A stretch of DNA of 64,000 nt from a bacterium (lineage in GTDB: Bacteria > Zhuqueibacterota > Zhuqueibacteria > Residuimicrobiales > Krinioviventaceae): NCBI GenBank assembly GCA_029561455.1, contig JAKQIY010000034.1:1-64000 (forward strand). The letters are read 5' to 3'. Of this stretch, positions 62,835 through 64,000 are shown one piece after another. Position numbers and translations under genes: made by a program. Under the pieces are notes generated by a model that worked only from the letters and a program-made list of their open reading frames with translations, searched no databases and was not told the origin of the DNA. How positions within the stretch are numbered: position 1 is the first letter of the stretch; each line of letters opens with the position of its first letter.

Positions 62835-64000
<1,166 letters not shown>

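Overview
The window is bacterial chromosome from a Gram-negative organism, most likely in the FCB superphylum (Calditrichota, KSB1, Marinimicrobia, Ignavibacteria or a relative). The main clues are three secreted proteins ending in the QNYPNPFN-type C-terminal sorting domain, a GWxTD protein, a DUF5683 protein, a FISUMP lipoprotein, and an MsbA-type exporter that implies an outer membrane with LPS-like lipid. I saw no rRNA, tRNA or CRISPR array. The taxon is inference from protein families only.

Region 1 (1-12.5 kb) is accessory. It holds two lipoproteins, a secreted GH13 alpha-amylase-family enzyme, a GNAT-like protein, a membrane-tethered PQQ-type beta-propeller, a VOC-like protein, a small membrane protein, a methyltransferase, an overlapping pair (59-aa protein plus nucleotidyltransferase) and a secreted CBM9-CE15 glucuronoyl-esterase-like protein. 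Region 2 (12.5-16.1 kb) is rich in noncoding repeats. A secreted GH99-like enzyme and a YdeI-like protein sit among three copies of a structured repeat of about 110 bp, two CCCC-TTTA-GGGG palindromes, a MITE-like inverted-repeat element of about 250 bp and a compact multi-stem element. Region 3 (16.1-24.6 kb) is one minus-strand gene for a 2817-residue secreted mosaic: SGNH hydrolase, FG-GAP repeats, UnbV, about 13 Big_1-like Ig repeats (the first split by a CBM6-like domain), a cadherin-like domain and a sorting domain.

Region 4 (25-64 kb) is mostly housekeeping. It runs: folB-folK-deoxynucleoside kinase; a 58-aa membrane protein with msbA; a GAF/HD-GYP phosphodiesterase; ridA; a DUF5683 protein; a sodium symporter; purF; a UbiA-ferredoxin-geranylgeranyl-reductase-CDP-alcohol-phosphotransferase cassette; ftsY-rimO; a GWxTD protein; an LD-carboxypeptidase with purN; purH; mreB with PBP1A; pdxS-pdxT; an MBL-fold nuclease-like protein; a JAMM-DinG helicase fusion; an unknown helical periplasmic protein; a membrane protein with an Fsr-like exporter; selA; a secreted bactofilin-like protein; secD-secF; a STAS protein; and purA, cut by the window end.

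The most notable systems are: (a) the isoprenoid-lipid cassette at 34.4-37.4 kb, whose make-up fits prenyl transfer, ferredoxin-driven saturation and head-group attachment, as in archaeal-type ether lipids; (b) the giant SGNH/Big_1 protein with a nested carbohydrate-binding domain; (c) the structured repeat family around the GH99 gene, where stem changes between copies are compensatory; and (d) the JAMM-DinG fusion.
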